Shown here: positions 45,404-54,865 of the stretch, one piece after another
Position numbering within the stretch: the first letter of the stretch is position 1
How the letters are laid out: each line of letters starts with the position of its first letter
From: Candidatus Freyarchaeota archaeon
GTDB taxonomy: Archaea; Asgardarchaeota; Jordiarchaeia; Jordiarchaeales; Jordiarchaeaceae
Assembly (NCBI GenBank): GCA_030587365.1
Contig: JAUQZE010000018.1
Coordinates: 62,001 to 126,000, forward strand
Direction of reading: 5' to 3'
Length of the DNA stretch: 64,000 bases
Translations under genes and position numbers: made by a program
Notes under the pieces: generated by a model
The model's database searches: none
Told to the model about the DNA's origin: nothing
Seen by the model: the letters and a program-made list of their open reading frames with translations, nothing else

Positions 45404-46597
45404 TTATAAGGGAGTGAAACCTACAGCTAGTAGAGGAAAAATAAAATTAGCCACAAGAAGGAAAATCGCGGTTATCCGTGCAACATTAATTAAAATTTTT
45501 CTTTTTGGAAAAGATTTTTTCCCAATTTTTAATTTCTTCTCTTTTGACACTGTGTTTCTTATAACTTCCTCAAACAGCTTATCTCCATCAAAAGCATAGA
45601 TAGGAAGCATATTGATAATGGCTACACTAAAAGTGACAACAAAAATCCAGAAAAATGTTAAATAGAGGTGGTTTTGAAAACTAGTACCCAGCCACCACAC
45701 TGAAGGGTATGGCAAATAAAATGGACGAGCATTAATTCCAGTATATCCCCGAAGGGGATTTTGGGGGTTTATGCTTGTAATAAGGTTAATTCTACCTATG
45801 CTAGTGTCTAGTACTAATGTTTCAAAGGGTTTAACATTTGAAAGGTATAAGCCGAGCCCGACATCCGAAATTATTGGGGTGCCATTTACTGCAAATATTA
45901 CTGTGGAGGGAGGAATCTGGAAGTATGCGGGGGAGTAGGGGTCTGCACTAGTAACAAAAGCACCAACTGAGGGCCCGTACCAGGGGGATATAACTAGCGC
46001 AAAGTTGGTAAGAATTAAGAACGCGAATAGAGCGGTTACAAGATTAGTTGCTGATCCGGCACTAAATATTCTAAATCGAGAGCGTGAAGAGGATTTTTTC
46101 ATCGCTTTTTCATCTAATTCTACAAAGCCACCAGGTATAAGAAGAACAAATAATAGACCAGCAGACTTTATAGGTAATCCTTCCGCAATGGCAGCTATTC
46201 CGTGTGCTAGTTCATGAGTTACTAGGGTTATAGCGATAGCAATTAATACGTAGATTAGTGATGTGCTAGTTATGGTAATTCCAGGAATTATTGGCACCAA
46301 CGGACTTGAAAGTTGTGGTTGAACAAAAGCATTAATTAAATTTTGCAGCAGGAAAAAAATACCGTAACCGAGCGCGGCATAGCTTAGTGCCACCCCAAAA
46401 GTCGAAACAGCTTTCCAGATTTTTGGGGATTTTTGTGCGATTCTTGAAATAATGTTATTAAATCGCTTGGTTCTATACATCAAAAAGAAGGGGAATACAT
46501 CTAACCCGTATTTCTCTAGCTTCAAATACTTAGCTAGGATAAATATAATCATCCAAAACATGAAAAATGCTAACAAGAGTAAATAGGTGTCAGCCAA
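45404..46597 (-). CDS. Site-2 protease-type membrane metalloprotease (M50)
   Basis: 397 residues with about six to seven membrane helices. Zinc motif HELAHG at 128-133; the third ligand is in NMLPIYAFDGDKLF near residue 335. A PDZ-like segment lies between (about 215-290: PYSPAYFQIPPSTVIFAVNGTPIISDVGLGLYLSNVKPFE). It cleaves within membrane proteins; substrates unknown. Stop is 20 bp from the thiolase start on the same strand. Confidence 0.85.
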   Translation of the reverse strand: MADTYLLLLAFFMFWMIIFILAKYLKLEKYGLDVFPFFLMYRTKRFNNIISRIAQKSPKIWKAVSTFGVALSYAALGYGIFFLLQNLINAFVQPQLSSPLVPIIPGITITSTSLIYVLIAIAITLVTHELAHGIAAIAEGLPIKSAGLLFVLLIPGGFVELDEKAMKKSSSRSRFRIFSAGSATNLVTALFAFLILTNFALVISPWYGPSVGAFVTSADPYSPAYFQIPPSTVIFAVNGTPIISDVGLGLYLSNVKPFETLVLDTSIGRINLITSINPQNPLRGYTGINARPFYLPYPSVWWLGTSFQNHLYLTFFWIFVVTFSVAIINMLPIYAFDGDKLFEEVIRNTVSKEKKLKIGKKSFPKRKILINVARITAIFLLVANFIFPLLAVGFTPL

Positions 46598-46976
46598 AGA
46601 TTACCCCTTCATTCTTTTCTAGGGTTAAAGTGTAGGATTATTAGGATTTCAATTTTTTATTTAACCAATTATTAACAAAGTGTAAGAATATTCAGATAGA
46701 CAAATTAATGACTGCTTAAAAAACTATCCTTCCAGAAGAACTGTTAAATGTTATTCAAAAGATTCAAATTGCTAAATGCAATTGTTTGAAAAACCTTGAT
46801 GGAAAAATATTCGAAATTCATACTTTTGAAGTGTCTGAAGTAATAGCTATAAAAGTTATACGGATTTAGGGAAGTATTTAGATTGGATAAATTACGCCTT
46901 GCTAATAAGGGAGTATAAGCCTTGTTTTATATGTGTTAAAAGTTTTTGTTAAAGGGTTAGATTTTGGTGGTTCTTG
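46598..46976. other. Intergenic region with a possible gene fragment
   Basis: On the plus strand, 46720-46869 is an open stretch of 49 codons (LPEELLNVIQKIQIAKCNC, then EIHTFEVSEVIAIKVIRI, stop) with no start codon and a stop just upstream. It looks like the tail of a protein and could be a remnant; it is not called as a gene. The rest is AT-rich. Confidence 0.35.
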
Positions 46977-47684
46977 ATGGCTGGAAAGCCTGTAATGGTT
47001 GGCGACAAAATCGAAGTAAGGTATAGTATTAAAAGATGGGGACTTTTGAAAAGATTGAGAGAGAAGGCTATTAACATTATGGAGGATTTATCTGGAATTG
47101 GTATTTCAACAATTGTCCATGGTAGTCTAGCTAGAGGGGACGTTAAAGAAAGCAGTGATGTGGACATTTTCATACCTTATGTGGTTTCATCCTTTCTAGT
47201 TGAAAATGCTCTTGAGGAGATTAAAACAGATTTTTTCTCTAGGGAGATTGTTCAAGCAACTCCTCAATATGCTCCCAAGGCGTACATATATCTTGAAGAT
47301 AAAGTGAGTGTATCTTTCCCTTTGGTAAACCTCAGACGCTTGGAAAACGAATTTTATTATTTTGGTGGGGCATTATCTTTGGAAGGGTTGAAGGAGGACA
47401 AAAGAGTTCCGGGGGTTGATAAAAGATTGATGTTGGTGGAACCTACTAAATACGGACATTTAGAAAGCCCAGTAGTTGGAAGAGAGGCAATTGTAGCTAA
47501 GATTTTGGGTGTTAGTTTGGATATAGTTAATCAGAGGGTGAGGGTGCTCATGAAACGTGATAAAATTGGACGGACCGGGGTTTATCTTAAAAGAGTTTTG
47601 GAAAAAAATGAGAACTTTGAGCAAGTATTAAAAAAAATCTCGGATAAGGATTCTGTTGTACGTAACCGTATGCGGGTTAAGTGA
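46977..47684 (+). CDS. Nucleotidyltransferase (polymerase-beta fold) family protein
   Basis: About 235 residues. HGSLARGDVKESSDVDIFI is the GSxxRG-DxDxF signature of the polymerase-beta nucleotidyltransferases (about 44-62). A C-terminal helical part has VGREAIVAKILGVSLDIVNQRVRVLMKRDKIGRTGVYLKR, resembling a small HTH. Archaeal members of unknown substrate. The ATG at 46977 follows a TTG. The radical-SAM-like gene starts 10 bp after the stop, so they are probably co-transcribed. Confidence 0.8.
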   Translation: MAGKPVMVGDKIEVRYSIKRWGLLKRLREKAINIMEDLSGIGISTIVHGSLARGDVKESSDVDIFIPYVVSSFLVENALEEIKTDFFSREIVQATPQYAPKAYIYLEDKVSVSFPLVNLRRLENEFYYFGGALSLEGLKEDKRVPGVDKRLMLVEPTKYGHLESPVVGREAIVAKILGVSLDIVNQRVRVLMKRDKIGRTGVYLKRVLEKNENFEQVLKKISDKDSVVRNRMRVK

Positions 47685-47694
47685 AGGTGACATT

Positions 47695-48783
47695 TTGCGT
47701 AAACTTCTAAAAAGTATGGGTGGGTCAATTTTTATTGGGGAGCTTTCTAGAGGTTGTCAGTTGTGTATGAAAGGCGGTAAACTAGTTTTATTTGTTACTG
47801 GTTTATGTGAAAATCCTGTAACTTGTTCATGGTACTGCCCAATTTCATATGAACGAAAGGGAAGAGATGTTATTTATGCTAATGAGTGTTTAGTTCATAA
47901 TGATGGGGACATAATTAATGAAGCGATACTTAGTAGTGCGGATGGAACAGGAATTACGGGGGGTGAACCACTTTTAGTTTTGGATCGTACTATTCACTAC
48001 ATTCAGCTCTTAAAAGATTACTTTGGAGAAGTCCATCATATACATCTTTACACAGCAATGAAACGAATTGATAAGTATGATATTAAAAAATTAGCTGATG
48101 CTGGGCTTGATGAAATACGTTTCCATATTCTAACAGAAGAAGAAAGTGGGGTTCTAGCTTCGGTGGATGATTCCTTAAATGTGGGGGTTGAGATACCAGC
48201 GATACCAGAGAGAATGGAGTCCATGAAGAAGCTAATTAAATCATTTGAAAAGTATAGAGTGGACTTTTTGAATATTAATGAGCTTGAATTTGCTGAAACA
48301 AATGCTTACCAATTAAAAGAGAGGGGTTTCAAACTTGAAAATTACAGTATTGCAGCAGTGGAAGGGAGCGAGGATGTTGCGATAGAGTTACTCAAATGGG
48401 CGGAGAGTAATACAGATTTAAACATCCATTATTGCCCATCGAGATTAAAAGGCGGAGTGCAACTTAAGAATAGATTATTGAGGCGCGCGAAAAACGTTGC
48501 CAAACCTTATGAAAAGATTACTAGAGAAGGGCTTCTTTTAAAAGGAGTAATTATTTTTGACAAGTCAGATGAAAATATTAATTCGCTGTATTCAATTTTC
48601 AAAAAACACAAGACCCCTGACAAGTTATTATACTTTAACCCTAAAAAATTTAGAATTGAAACATCAATAGAAATAGCCAAAAAAATTGCAGAAGAAACTA
48701 AAAAGAAAGGATTTAAGGTGGGCATTCTAGAAGAGTATCCAACAGATCCCCCCAGATTGGAAACCGCATACACACCCCTTTAA
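47695..48783 (+). CDS. Radical SAM-like protein with unusual cysteine spacing
   Basis: About 362 residues. VTGLCENPVTCSWYCPIS sits where radical SAM proteins have CxxxCxxC, but the spacing here is C-x5-C-x3-C. GTGITGGEPLLVL is the radical SAM GGEP motif, and a TIM-barrel-like succession follows (FGEVHHIHLYTAM, LADAGLDEIRFHIL, NVGVEIPAIPE, FLNINELEF). The TTG at 47695 follows GAAGGTG and is preferred over an upstream opening at 47656 inside the previous gene. Reaction unknown. Confidence 0.7.
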   Translation: MRKLLKSMGGSIFIGELSRGCQLCMKGGKLVLFVTGLCENPVTCSWYCPISYERKGRDVIYANECLVHNDGDIINEAILSSADGTGITGGEPLLVLDRTIHYIQLLKDYFGEVHHIHLYTAMKRIDKYDIKKLADAGLDEIRFHILTEEESGVLASVDDSLNVGVEIPAIPERMESMKKLIKSFEKYRVDFLNINELEFAETNAYQLKERGFKLENYSIAAVEGSEDVAIELLKWAESNTDLNIHYCPSRLKGGVQLKNRLLRRAKNVAKPYEKITREGLLLKGVIIFDKSDENINSLYSIFKKHKTPDKLLYFNPKKFRIETSIEIAKKIAEETKKKGFKVGILEEYPTDPPRLETAYTPL

Positions 48784-48850
48784 CCCATTTGTATTAAATG
48801 ATTTACGGTACTGCTTTCACTATTTTTTACAGTATTTCATTTAAAAAAAA

Positions 48851-49933
48851 TTATTCGGAAATTGGGAATCTTAAAAGCGCAGCAATTCCGCCAAATGCTT
48901 GAAGACGCTCTCCTGCTCTATGTAGTGTGCTTATTACATGGATTTTTCCACCCATCTCTTCGGCTTGACGTAAAAGTTCATCATTTTTTGTCCTTTCCTC
49001 AACATCAGCGTTTTTTAATTTTTCATCGGTTATCAGTAATTTATCTACAGCCCCATATAGAATAGCTTTCTTGACACTGTCTAGTCCATATGTGACTTTT
49101 TTATCCTCCTTAGCCAAGTGTGTGAAAAATTCTTCTACTAGGCGTGTATCCTCAATTACCTTATTTTCTTCCAAAATTTTTTCTATTATCCCTCGATTGA
49201 TAACTTCGTAAATTCCATTCGCCCCTCCATAGCTTACATTTTCTAAAATTAGCTTATTTTTCAAGTCTGGAAATTTATTAGTTAAATATTTTGAGAAATT
49301 ATCTTTAGTGAAGCCAGGGCCTGCTATTATTATTTTTCGAACATCCTTATCTATTTGTACCTGATTGAGAGCCTTGGATACTTCACTAAAAAAAGTTTTA
49401 AGGGCTTCATCGTGTTGGCTTACATACCTTTTTCCGGGTATATTCATATTAATATTATTTATAATATCTACACTATAACTATCAACTATCGCTATACTTG
49501 CTTCTCCATCCTCTATTGATACTATAGCTAGTTTTGATTCTTCCCTAACCTTTTCAGATTCGTCTATACGTGCAAGAATATATTTTGGCCATTTATCTTT
49601 TATAATTTTAATGGGGGTTCCAATCTCAACATTTAATGTATGATGCGAACCTCTGGGAACAGTCTCTGGAGCGCTGGTTATAATTCCCTTTACTCTTAAT
49701 CTGTTAGAATACTTGTGAAGCGAGGTATCCTCTACGTTAACACCTAGGTATACTGGGATCTTTTCTCCTTTATCGGCCCTTAAAGTTTCATCAGGGCTTC
49801 GTATGCGTCTAAATGTTCTCGCATAAACGTTGTCTCCCTTTACTATAATGTTGTATAAATGCCAAAGATCTGTAAGCGATTCGGGTGTTAAGGTCACTTC
49901 TCCTCTGTCTAGCTTGCCCCTATACACTTTCAA
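48851..49933 (-). CDS. pelA: mRNA surveillance protein pelota
   Basis: 360 residues; rescues stalled ribosomes (Dom34/pelota). N-terminal YRGKLDRGEVTLTPESLTDLWHLYNIIVKGDNVYARTFRRI and C-terminal LLRQAEEMGGKIHVISTLHRAGERLQAFGGIAALLRF are diagnostic. Unlike aRF1 it lacks GGQ. The C-terminal GGIAALLR is shared with aRF1. Confidence 0.95.
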   Translation of the reverse strand: MKVYRGKLDRGEVTLTPESLTDLWHLYNIIVKGDNVYARTFRRIRSPDETLRADKGEKIPVYLGVNVEDTSLHKYSNRLRVKGIITSAPETVPRGSHHTLNVEIGTPIKIIKDKWPKYILARIDESEKVREESKLAIVSIEDGEASIAIVDSYSVDIINNINMNIPGKRYVSQHDEALKTFFSEVSKALNQVQIDKDVRKIIIAGPGFTKDNFSKYLTNKFPDLKNKLILENVSYGGANGIYEVINRGIIEKILEENKVIEDTRLVEEFFTHLAKEDKKVTYGLDSVKKAILYGAVDKLLITDEKLKNADVEERTKNDELLRQAEEMGGKIHVISTLHRAGERLQAFGGIAALLRFPISE

Positions 49934-50139
49934 ATTTATTCCCCTTTATAAATGTATAATTCGGAATGGTTATAATAATCAAGGAGAACCTTAAGGTAAA
50001 CAGTATACCAAAATATTGCCTTTAAATTATTTAGTAATTTGAAAAAGGTGTTCTGACTTTTAGAATAATTTTAACATTTGTTGAGAACTTTACTAGATAT
50101 GGCATGTATTATTTATGAAGGTTGTTTATAATTTGTTGG

Positions 50140-51300
50140 TTAATCAAAGCTGTCTTTACCTTTTTGTTCCAATAATTTTCTGGCTCTTTCTTCCAAAATA
50201 GATGCAGGAATATCTGTTAATGTTATGACCGTTCGTCTACCACGTTTAAGATTTTTCACTACCGCGTTGATTAATCCTATTTCTGCTAGAACTCTAATGT
50301 AGTTCCTGAAATTTCTTGTGGATCGCGGATTAACTTGGTATTCTTCGCAAACAATACAGTATTGTTCGTAAGCCTTATGAATTGGCACTGCAACCTCTTG
50401 TTTCAATGTGGTAGCTGTGGATAGTGCGGCAATTAGTTCATGTCTATGTAAACCACGAAGTATTTCAGGAGCCGTTTCTGGATAAACCTCATTTTTTGCA
50501 ATTCTTATCATTTCGGGAGTTATTCTTTTTCCCTCACTTTTTTCGGCTAAATAGCATGCATGACGTAAAATTTCTATTCCATGCCGGGCATTTCCTGTTT
50601 CACTCGCTATCTTTGCAACCATATTACAATTTTCTAGAGGAAGCACACCCTCATAGAGACCGAGAGACGCCCGATATGCAAGTATCTCCTGCAATTCCGA
50701 TTCTGTGTATCGCATAAATTCTACCACAGAGTGAACATCCTCTATTAGATGAGGGTATAGGTGAGCTGCCCAATCCTCGGGTCTACTTATAATCATGGTG
50801 CTCACCCATGCGTTTCCATATCCAAAGTATTCTGCACTGCGAATTAAACCATGTATCGCTTCCCCGCCTAGAAGCTTAGCGTCATCCAACGCGATTATGA
50901 GCCGTGTATTTTCCCTCTTTAGTCTGTCGTTTAATTCAATGATTAATTCGTTCCCAGTAATTCCCATAACAGGTACTTTCTTCCAATTTTTCATAATTAC
51001 CTGTCTTAAAACGGCAGGCAAGGTACGCACAGTACTGCAATACATATATTCAAAGAGTATTCTCGAGCTGCATTGTTTCGACATTTCCTGTATTTTTTGT
51101 CCAAACAATTTCGAAGTAGCAGTCTTTCCGAGACCTGCTTGTCCTACCAAGGCACTATTTACGCTTACCAGTTTCTCTGAAAGCAAGGGGCGATAAATAC
51201 GCATTAACTGATCCAGTTGTTTCTCTCTATGGGGGAGATTGGGAGGTACATACTCTGGAAACAATGTACTTTCATCTTTAAACACTGAAGATTTAATCAT
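50140..51300 (-). CDS. cdc6: Orc1/Cdc6 replication initiator (copy 1)
   Basis: About 386 residues. Walker A GQAGLGKTATSK; the Walker B region reads LIIALDDAK, so the second acidic residue is Asp rather than Glu. The C-terminal winged helix follows (AYEQYCIVCEEYQVNPRSTRNFRNYIRVLAEIGLI). The frame extends to 51417, but MIKSSVFKDESTLFPEYVPPNLPHRE aligns with copy 2, so 51300 is chosen. Divergent from copy 2. Confidence 0.9.
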   Translation of the reverse strand: MIKSSVFKDESTLFPEYVPPNLPHREKQLDQLMRIYRPLLSEKLVSVNSALVGQAGLGKTATSKLFGQKIQEMSKQCSSRILFEYMYCSTVRTLPAVLRQVIMKNWKKVPVMGITGNELIIELNDRLKRENTRLIIALDDAKLLGGEAIHGLIRSAEYFGYGNAWVSTMIISRPEDWAAHLYPHLIEDVHSVVEFMRYTESELQEILAYRASLGLYEGVLPLENCNMVAKIASETGNARHGIEILRHACYLAEKSEGKRITPEMIRIAKNEVYPETAPEILRGLHRHELIAALSTATTLKQEVAVPIHKAYEQYCIVCEEYQVNPRSTRNFRNYIRVLAEIGLINAVVKNLKRGRRTVITLTDIPASILEERARKLLEQKGKDSFD

Positions 51301-51494
51301 ATCTAACTGTAAAGGTGGGATGAAAAATAAAGATTTTTCACAAAAATGAGTTTCTTTTTGATTAATCAGTTCTGGAAAGTATAAGGACAGCGGAAATATT
51401 GGAAATGATATATACACATGGTATTTTATACTGTTAAGAGTATTTTTATAGTGATAGGAAATAAAAAGTTTACTTTACAAGGGAAGGGCAGGCA
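51301..51494. other. Divergent promoter region between two orc1/cdc6 genes
   Basis: AT-rich 194-bp region with TATA-like sites for both genes (TATTTTTATA at 51441-51450 on plus; GTATATATC on minus near 51408-51416). It is a candidate replication origin by position. GGAAAT occurs twice (51391-51406) but no clear origin recognition box is seen. Confidence 0.4.
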
Positions 51495-52682
51495 ATGCCT
51501 AATATAGTTGAAGATGAATTAAGTCGCCCCTCAATATTTAAGGACGAGTCTAAACTGTCCATTGATTATGTTCCAGAACACCTCCCACATAGAGAGAGCG
51601 AGTTAAAACAACTCGCTAGTATTTTCAGAGTGACCTTGGAAAAACCCGGAAACAGTCAAAGAGTTATCATTACTGGAAACATAGGTACGGGAAAAACAGC
51701 ACTAGCCAAAAATTTTGGGAACCAAATTGTGACTATAGCAAGTAAAAGAGGAATTAATCTCCACTATATCCACATAAATTGTAGACGAGAGAGAACTAGT
51801 TTTACCATTCTTAACAGATTAGTTAAAACACTCCATCCACGTATACCCAGACGAGGATTTTCCACAGAAGAACTGCTTCAGATTATGAAAGAAATTTTGG
51901 TTGAAAAAGATATTCATATTATTCTCACCCTTGATGAGCTAGACTTTTTATTAAAAAGAGAAGGAGAGGAGCTTTTATACTCCCTCATAAGACTTTTTGA
52001 CGAGCAACTAAATGCAGTCCAACGCCTCTCACTTGTAGGAATAATGAGAAGTGAAGCACTTTTTAGAGGATTGGATTCAAGTATTATTAGCAGTTTACAA
52101 CAGAATATTATTCGTTTAAAGGAATATTCTGCTGCCCAGCTTGAAACCATTCTAATTGAACGAGTTAAGGAAGCACTTCAAACGAACGCTATAACCAATG
52201 AAGAAATAAAATTCATTGCGGACATAGCAGCAAAACAAGGAGATGCTAGATACGCCTTAGAGATTTTATGGCGTGCTGGAAAAATCGCTGACGCGCAAAA
52301 CAAGACGCGCATTTTGCCTGAGCATATAAGAGAAGTTAAATCAGAGATTTATCCAGTTGTTCGAAAAGACGTTCTACGAGATTTACCATTTCAACACAAA
52401 ACACTATTATTAGCAATTTCAAGGGCGCTTACTACAGAGAAAGCATACGTAACAACCAGTGAAACGGAGAAGATATACAGAGTAGTGTGCGAAGAATACA
52501 ATATTGAGCCTAGAAGGCATACCCAGTTCTGGGAACACCTCAAGGAATTGGAAAAGCAAGGAATTATTACCACGAAGATTTCTGGAACCGGAATGAAAGG
52601 TAAAACAACTCTTATAAGTTTACCGGATATTCCTACCTCAATTTTGGAACAAGAGATACTAAATCTGTTAGGAGGAGTTTAA
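51495..52682 (+). CDS. cdc6: Orc1/Cdc6 replication initiator (copy 2)
   Basis: 395 residues. SIFKDESKLSIDYVPEHLPHRESELKQL starts the AAA+ domain; Walker A GNIGTGKTALAK, Walker B IILTLDELDFL (intact DE), and a C-terminal winged helix (SETEKIYRVVCEEYNIEPRRHTQFWEHLKELEKQGII). Start ATG at 51495. The stop overlaps the start of the HTH gene by 1 bp. Confidence 0.94.
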   Translation: MPNIVEDELSRPSIFKDESKLSIDYVPEHLPHRESELKQLASIFRVTLEKPGNSQRVIITGNIGTGKTALAKNFGNQIVTIASKRGINLHYIHINCRRERTSFTILNRLVKTLHPRIPRRGFSTEELLQIMKEILVEKDIHIILTLDELDFLLKREGEELLYSLIRLFDEQLNAVQRLSLVGIMRSEALFRGLDSSIISSLQQNIIRLKEYSAAQLETILIERVKEALQTNAITNEEIKFIADIAAKQGDARYALEILWRAGKIADAQNKTRILPEHIREVKSEIYPVVRKDVLRDLPFQHKTLLLAISRALTTEKAYVTTSETEKIYRVVCEEYNIEPRRHTQFWEHLKELEKQGIITTKISGTGMKGKTTLISLPDIPTSILEQEILNLLGGV

Positions 52683-53050
52683 TGATCGAAAGAACCGAAA
52701 CTGTCGAAGAAAATTCTCTAGAAAAAATTTTTTCTTCGAAAGGACGTATAAAAATAGTAAAAGTCCTTGCCAAGGAGGGAGAACTAAACATCTCGGAGAT
52801 AGCGAAACGGGCAAAACTTAACTATTCTACAACTAATCAACACTTAGATTTTCTGGAAAAGGTAGGATTAGTTCAAGAAAAGATATTTGGAAGAATAAGG
52901 ATATTTAGATTCAAAGCAGAAAATATAAAGGCCCAAGCCATTAAAAATTTATTCGAAATTTGGGAAAGCAACAAAATAGAAAGAGAATATTATAAAAGGA
53001 AACCAGTAATTCATTTAGATATACCAACGAAATCTAATATATATGGATAA
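52682..53050 (+). CDS. ArsR-like winged-helix regulator
   Basis: 122 residues. HTH about 15-75 (KGRIKIVKVLAKEGELNISEIAKRAKLNYSTTNQHLDFLEKVGLVQEKIFGRIRIFRF), then a charged tail. Its ATG overlaps the cdc6 stop (TAATG), so the two are translationally linked. Target unknown. Confidence 0.8.
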   Translation: MIERTETVEENSLEKIFSSKGRIKIVKVLAKEGELNISEIAKRAKLNYSTTNQHLDFLEKVGLVQEKIFGRIRIFRFKAENIKAQAIKNLFEIWESNKIEREYYKRKPVIHLDIPTKSNIYG

Positions 53051-53164
53051 ACGTTAAGAGAAAAATTTTCAAAATAAAGGAGTATATAAAACTCTTTAGA
53101 AGATAAAAATACAGAAAACTTAAAATCTTTTGTTCTTAAAGTATAAGTTCCCCCCCAAAAAAAA

Positions 53165-53172
53165 TTTAAATA
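53165..53172 (+). promoter_or_regulatory. TATA box of the EF-1alpha gene
   Basis: TTTAAATA preceded by an A-run (BRE-like), 60-67 bp upstream of the EF-1alpha ATG, allowing a leader of about 35 nt. Confidence 0.55.
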
Positions 53173-53231
53173 CAACAGAATAAGGATAAACAGAACAAGA
53201 AAAGTGAAAAAATAGAGGAAGTGGAAGAAAA

Positions 53232-54530
53232 ATGGCAGAAAAAAAACCACATTTGAATCTCGTCATCATCGGACACGTAGACCATGGAAAGAGCACAATG
53301 GTAGGACATTTACTATATCTAATGGGAGCAATAGATGAAAGAACAATAAAACAATACGAACAAGAAGCAGAGAAGATTGGCAAAGGTAGCTTCAAATTCG
53401 CATGGGTTTTAGATAAACTTAAGGAAGAAAGAGAAAGAGGTTTAACAATCGATATCTCCTTCTGGAAATTTGAAACCCCTAAATACTATTTCACAATTAT
53501 TGACGCCCCGGGACATCGTGACTTTATAAAGAACATGATTACAGGTACAAGTCAAGCTGACGCAGCAATTCTTGTTGTTTCGGCGAGAAAAGGAGAATTC
53601 GAGGCAGGTATCGGTGTCGGAGGGCAGACCAGGGAACACGCATACTTGTCGTTTACCCTAGGAGTAAGCCAGATCATCGTTGCCATTAACAAAATGGACG
53701 ATACCTCAGTTAATTGGAGCCAAGACAGATACAACGAGATCAAGAAGGAGGTTAGTGAGTTACTTAAGAGTGTAGGTTTCAAAGTTGAAAACGTAGATTT
53801 TGTCCCAATTTCAGCATGGCTCGGTGATAACATTATTAAGCCCAGCGATAAAATGAAATGGTACAAAGGGCCCATTCTAGCTGAAGCTTTGGACAAACTT
53901 ATTATTCCTCCCAAGCCTTTAGATAAACCACTCAGAATCCCCATACAAGATGTCTACACGATTACTGGTGTTGGTACGGTTCCAGTCGGAAGAGTAGAAA
54001 CCGGTGTTTTAAAGGCAGGAGACACTGTAGTTTTCCAGCCAGCTAACGTAGAGGGCGAAGTCAAATCCATTGAGATGCATCATGAGACCATCCAAGAAGC
54101 TATTCCAGGAGATAACATAGGATTCAACGTAAGAGGTGTAGCTAAAAAAGACCTCAGAAGAGGGGATGTTGCAGGATCCAAAAGTAGCCCCCCAACAGTG
54201 GCAAAGGAGTTTACTGGACAGATGGTAGTAATTCAATTTCCTTCTGCAATTTCGGTAGGGTACTGCCCAGTAGTTCACGCTCACACCGCACAAGTTGCCT
54301 GTAGATTCACAAAACTAATAGCAAAAATTGACAGACGTACTGGTCAGGTAGTGGAAGATAATCCAGATTACATTAAACGTGGCGACGCAGCATTAGTACA
54401 ATTAGAACCAACGAAACCAATGTGCATAGAACTGTACAAAGAGATACCCCAACTAGGTAGATTCGCTGTAAGAGACTCGGGCACTACGGTAGCGGTTGGC
54501 GTAGTCAAAGAAATAGTCCCTAAGACTTAA
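53232..54530 (+). CDS. tuf: Elongation factor 1-alpha
   Basis: 432 residues; delivers aminoacyl-tRNA to the ribosome. G1 GHVDHGKST (about 13-21), G3 DAPGHRDF, G4 NKMD, G5 SAW. All three domains are complete. Downstream DNA to 54865 holds no gene. Confidence 0.97.
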   Translation: MAEKKPHLNLVIIGHVDHGKSTMVGHLLYLMGAIDERTIKQYEQEAEKIGKGSFKFAWVLDKLKEERERGLTIDISFWKFETPKYYFTIIDAPGHRDFIKNMITGTSQADAAILVVSARKGEFEAGIGVGGQTREHAYLSFTLGVSQIIVAINKMDDTSVNWSQDRYNEIKKEVSELLKSVGFKVENVDFVPISAWLGDNIIKPSDKMKWYKGPILAEALDKLIIPPKPLDKPLRIPIQDVYTITGVGTVPVGRVETGVLKAGDTVVFQPANVEGEVKSIEMHHETIQEAIPGDNIGFNVRGVAKKDLRRGDVAGSKSSPPTVAKEFTGQMVVIQFPSAISVGYCPVVHAHTAQVACRFTKLIAKIDRRTGQVVEDNPDYIKRGDAALVQLEPTKPMCIELYKEIPQLGRFAVRDSGTTVAVGVVKEIVPKT

Positions 54531-54855
54531 TCCATTATTTTTGTTATTTTTATATTTAAATTCAGAATAAAGGGTATAACGCGAAAATTACTATTATTAG
54601 TCGTAAAACCAAATAACCTTTTTTTAAAATCCCCATCACCAAGATCGCCATCCCATTTGAGGTGAGGCTCTTTTGGATGCTTTTGGGATATCGCTTAACC
54701 TATATATTTTCTTACCGTAGACCAACTTCTCGTACGGCATTATCTGACCAAAAAAGGTGTTAAAAATAGTATTAATATTATTAGCAATACCACAAAAATG
54801 TACATAAACTAACACGCTAAGCCACCATTCAATTGAAATCCCTTTAGAAGGTATA
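54531..54855. other. Intergenic region before the deleted tnpB element
   Basis: AT-rich, no gene. An 87-codon minus-strand frame (54636-54899) runs across the element end and has no supporting features. Confidence 0.5.
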
Positions 54856-54865
54856 AAAGATAAGA
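54856..54865. repeat. Left 10-bp target-site duplication of the deleted element
   Basis: AAAGATAAGA, repeated exactly at 55310-55319, immediately outside the inverted repeats. Confidence 0.75.

Noticed and set aside
51301..51494. Origin recognition boxes between the cdc6 genes
   Set aside because: Only GGAAAT repeats and AT-richness are seen; no match to a known ORB core is convincing.
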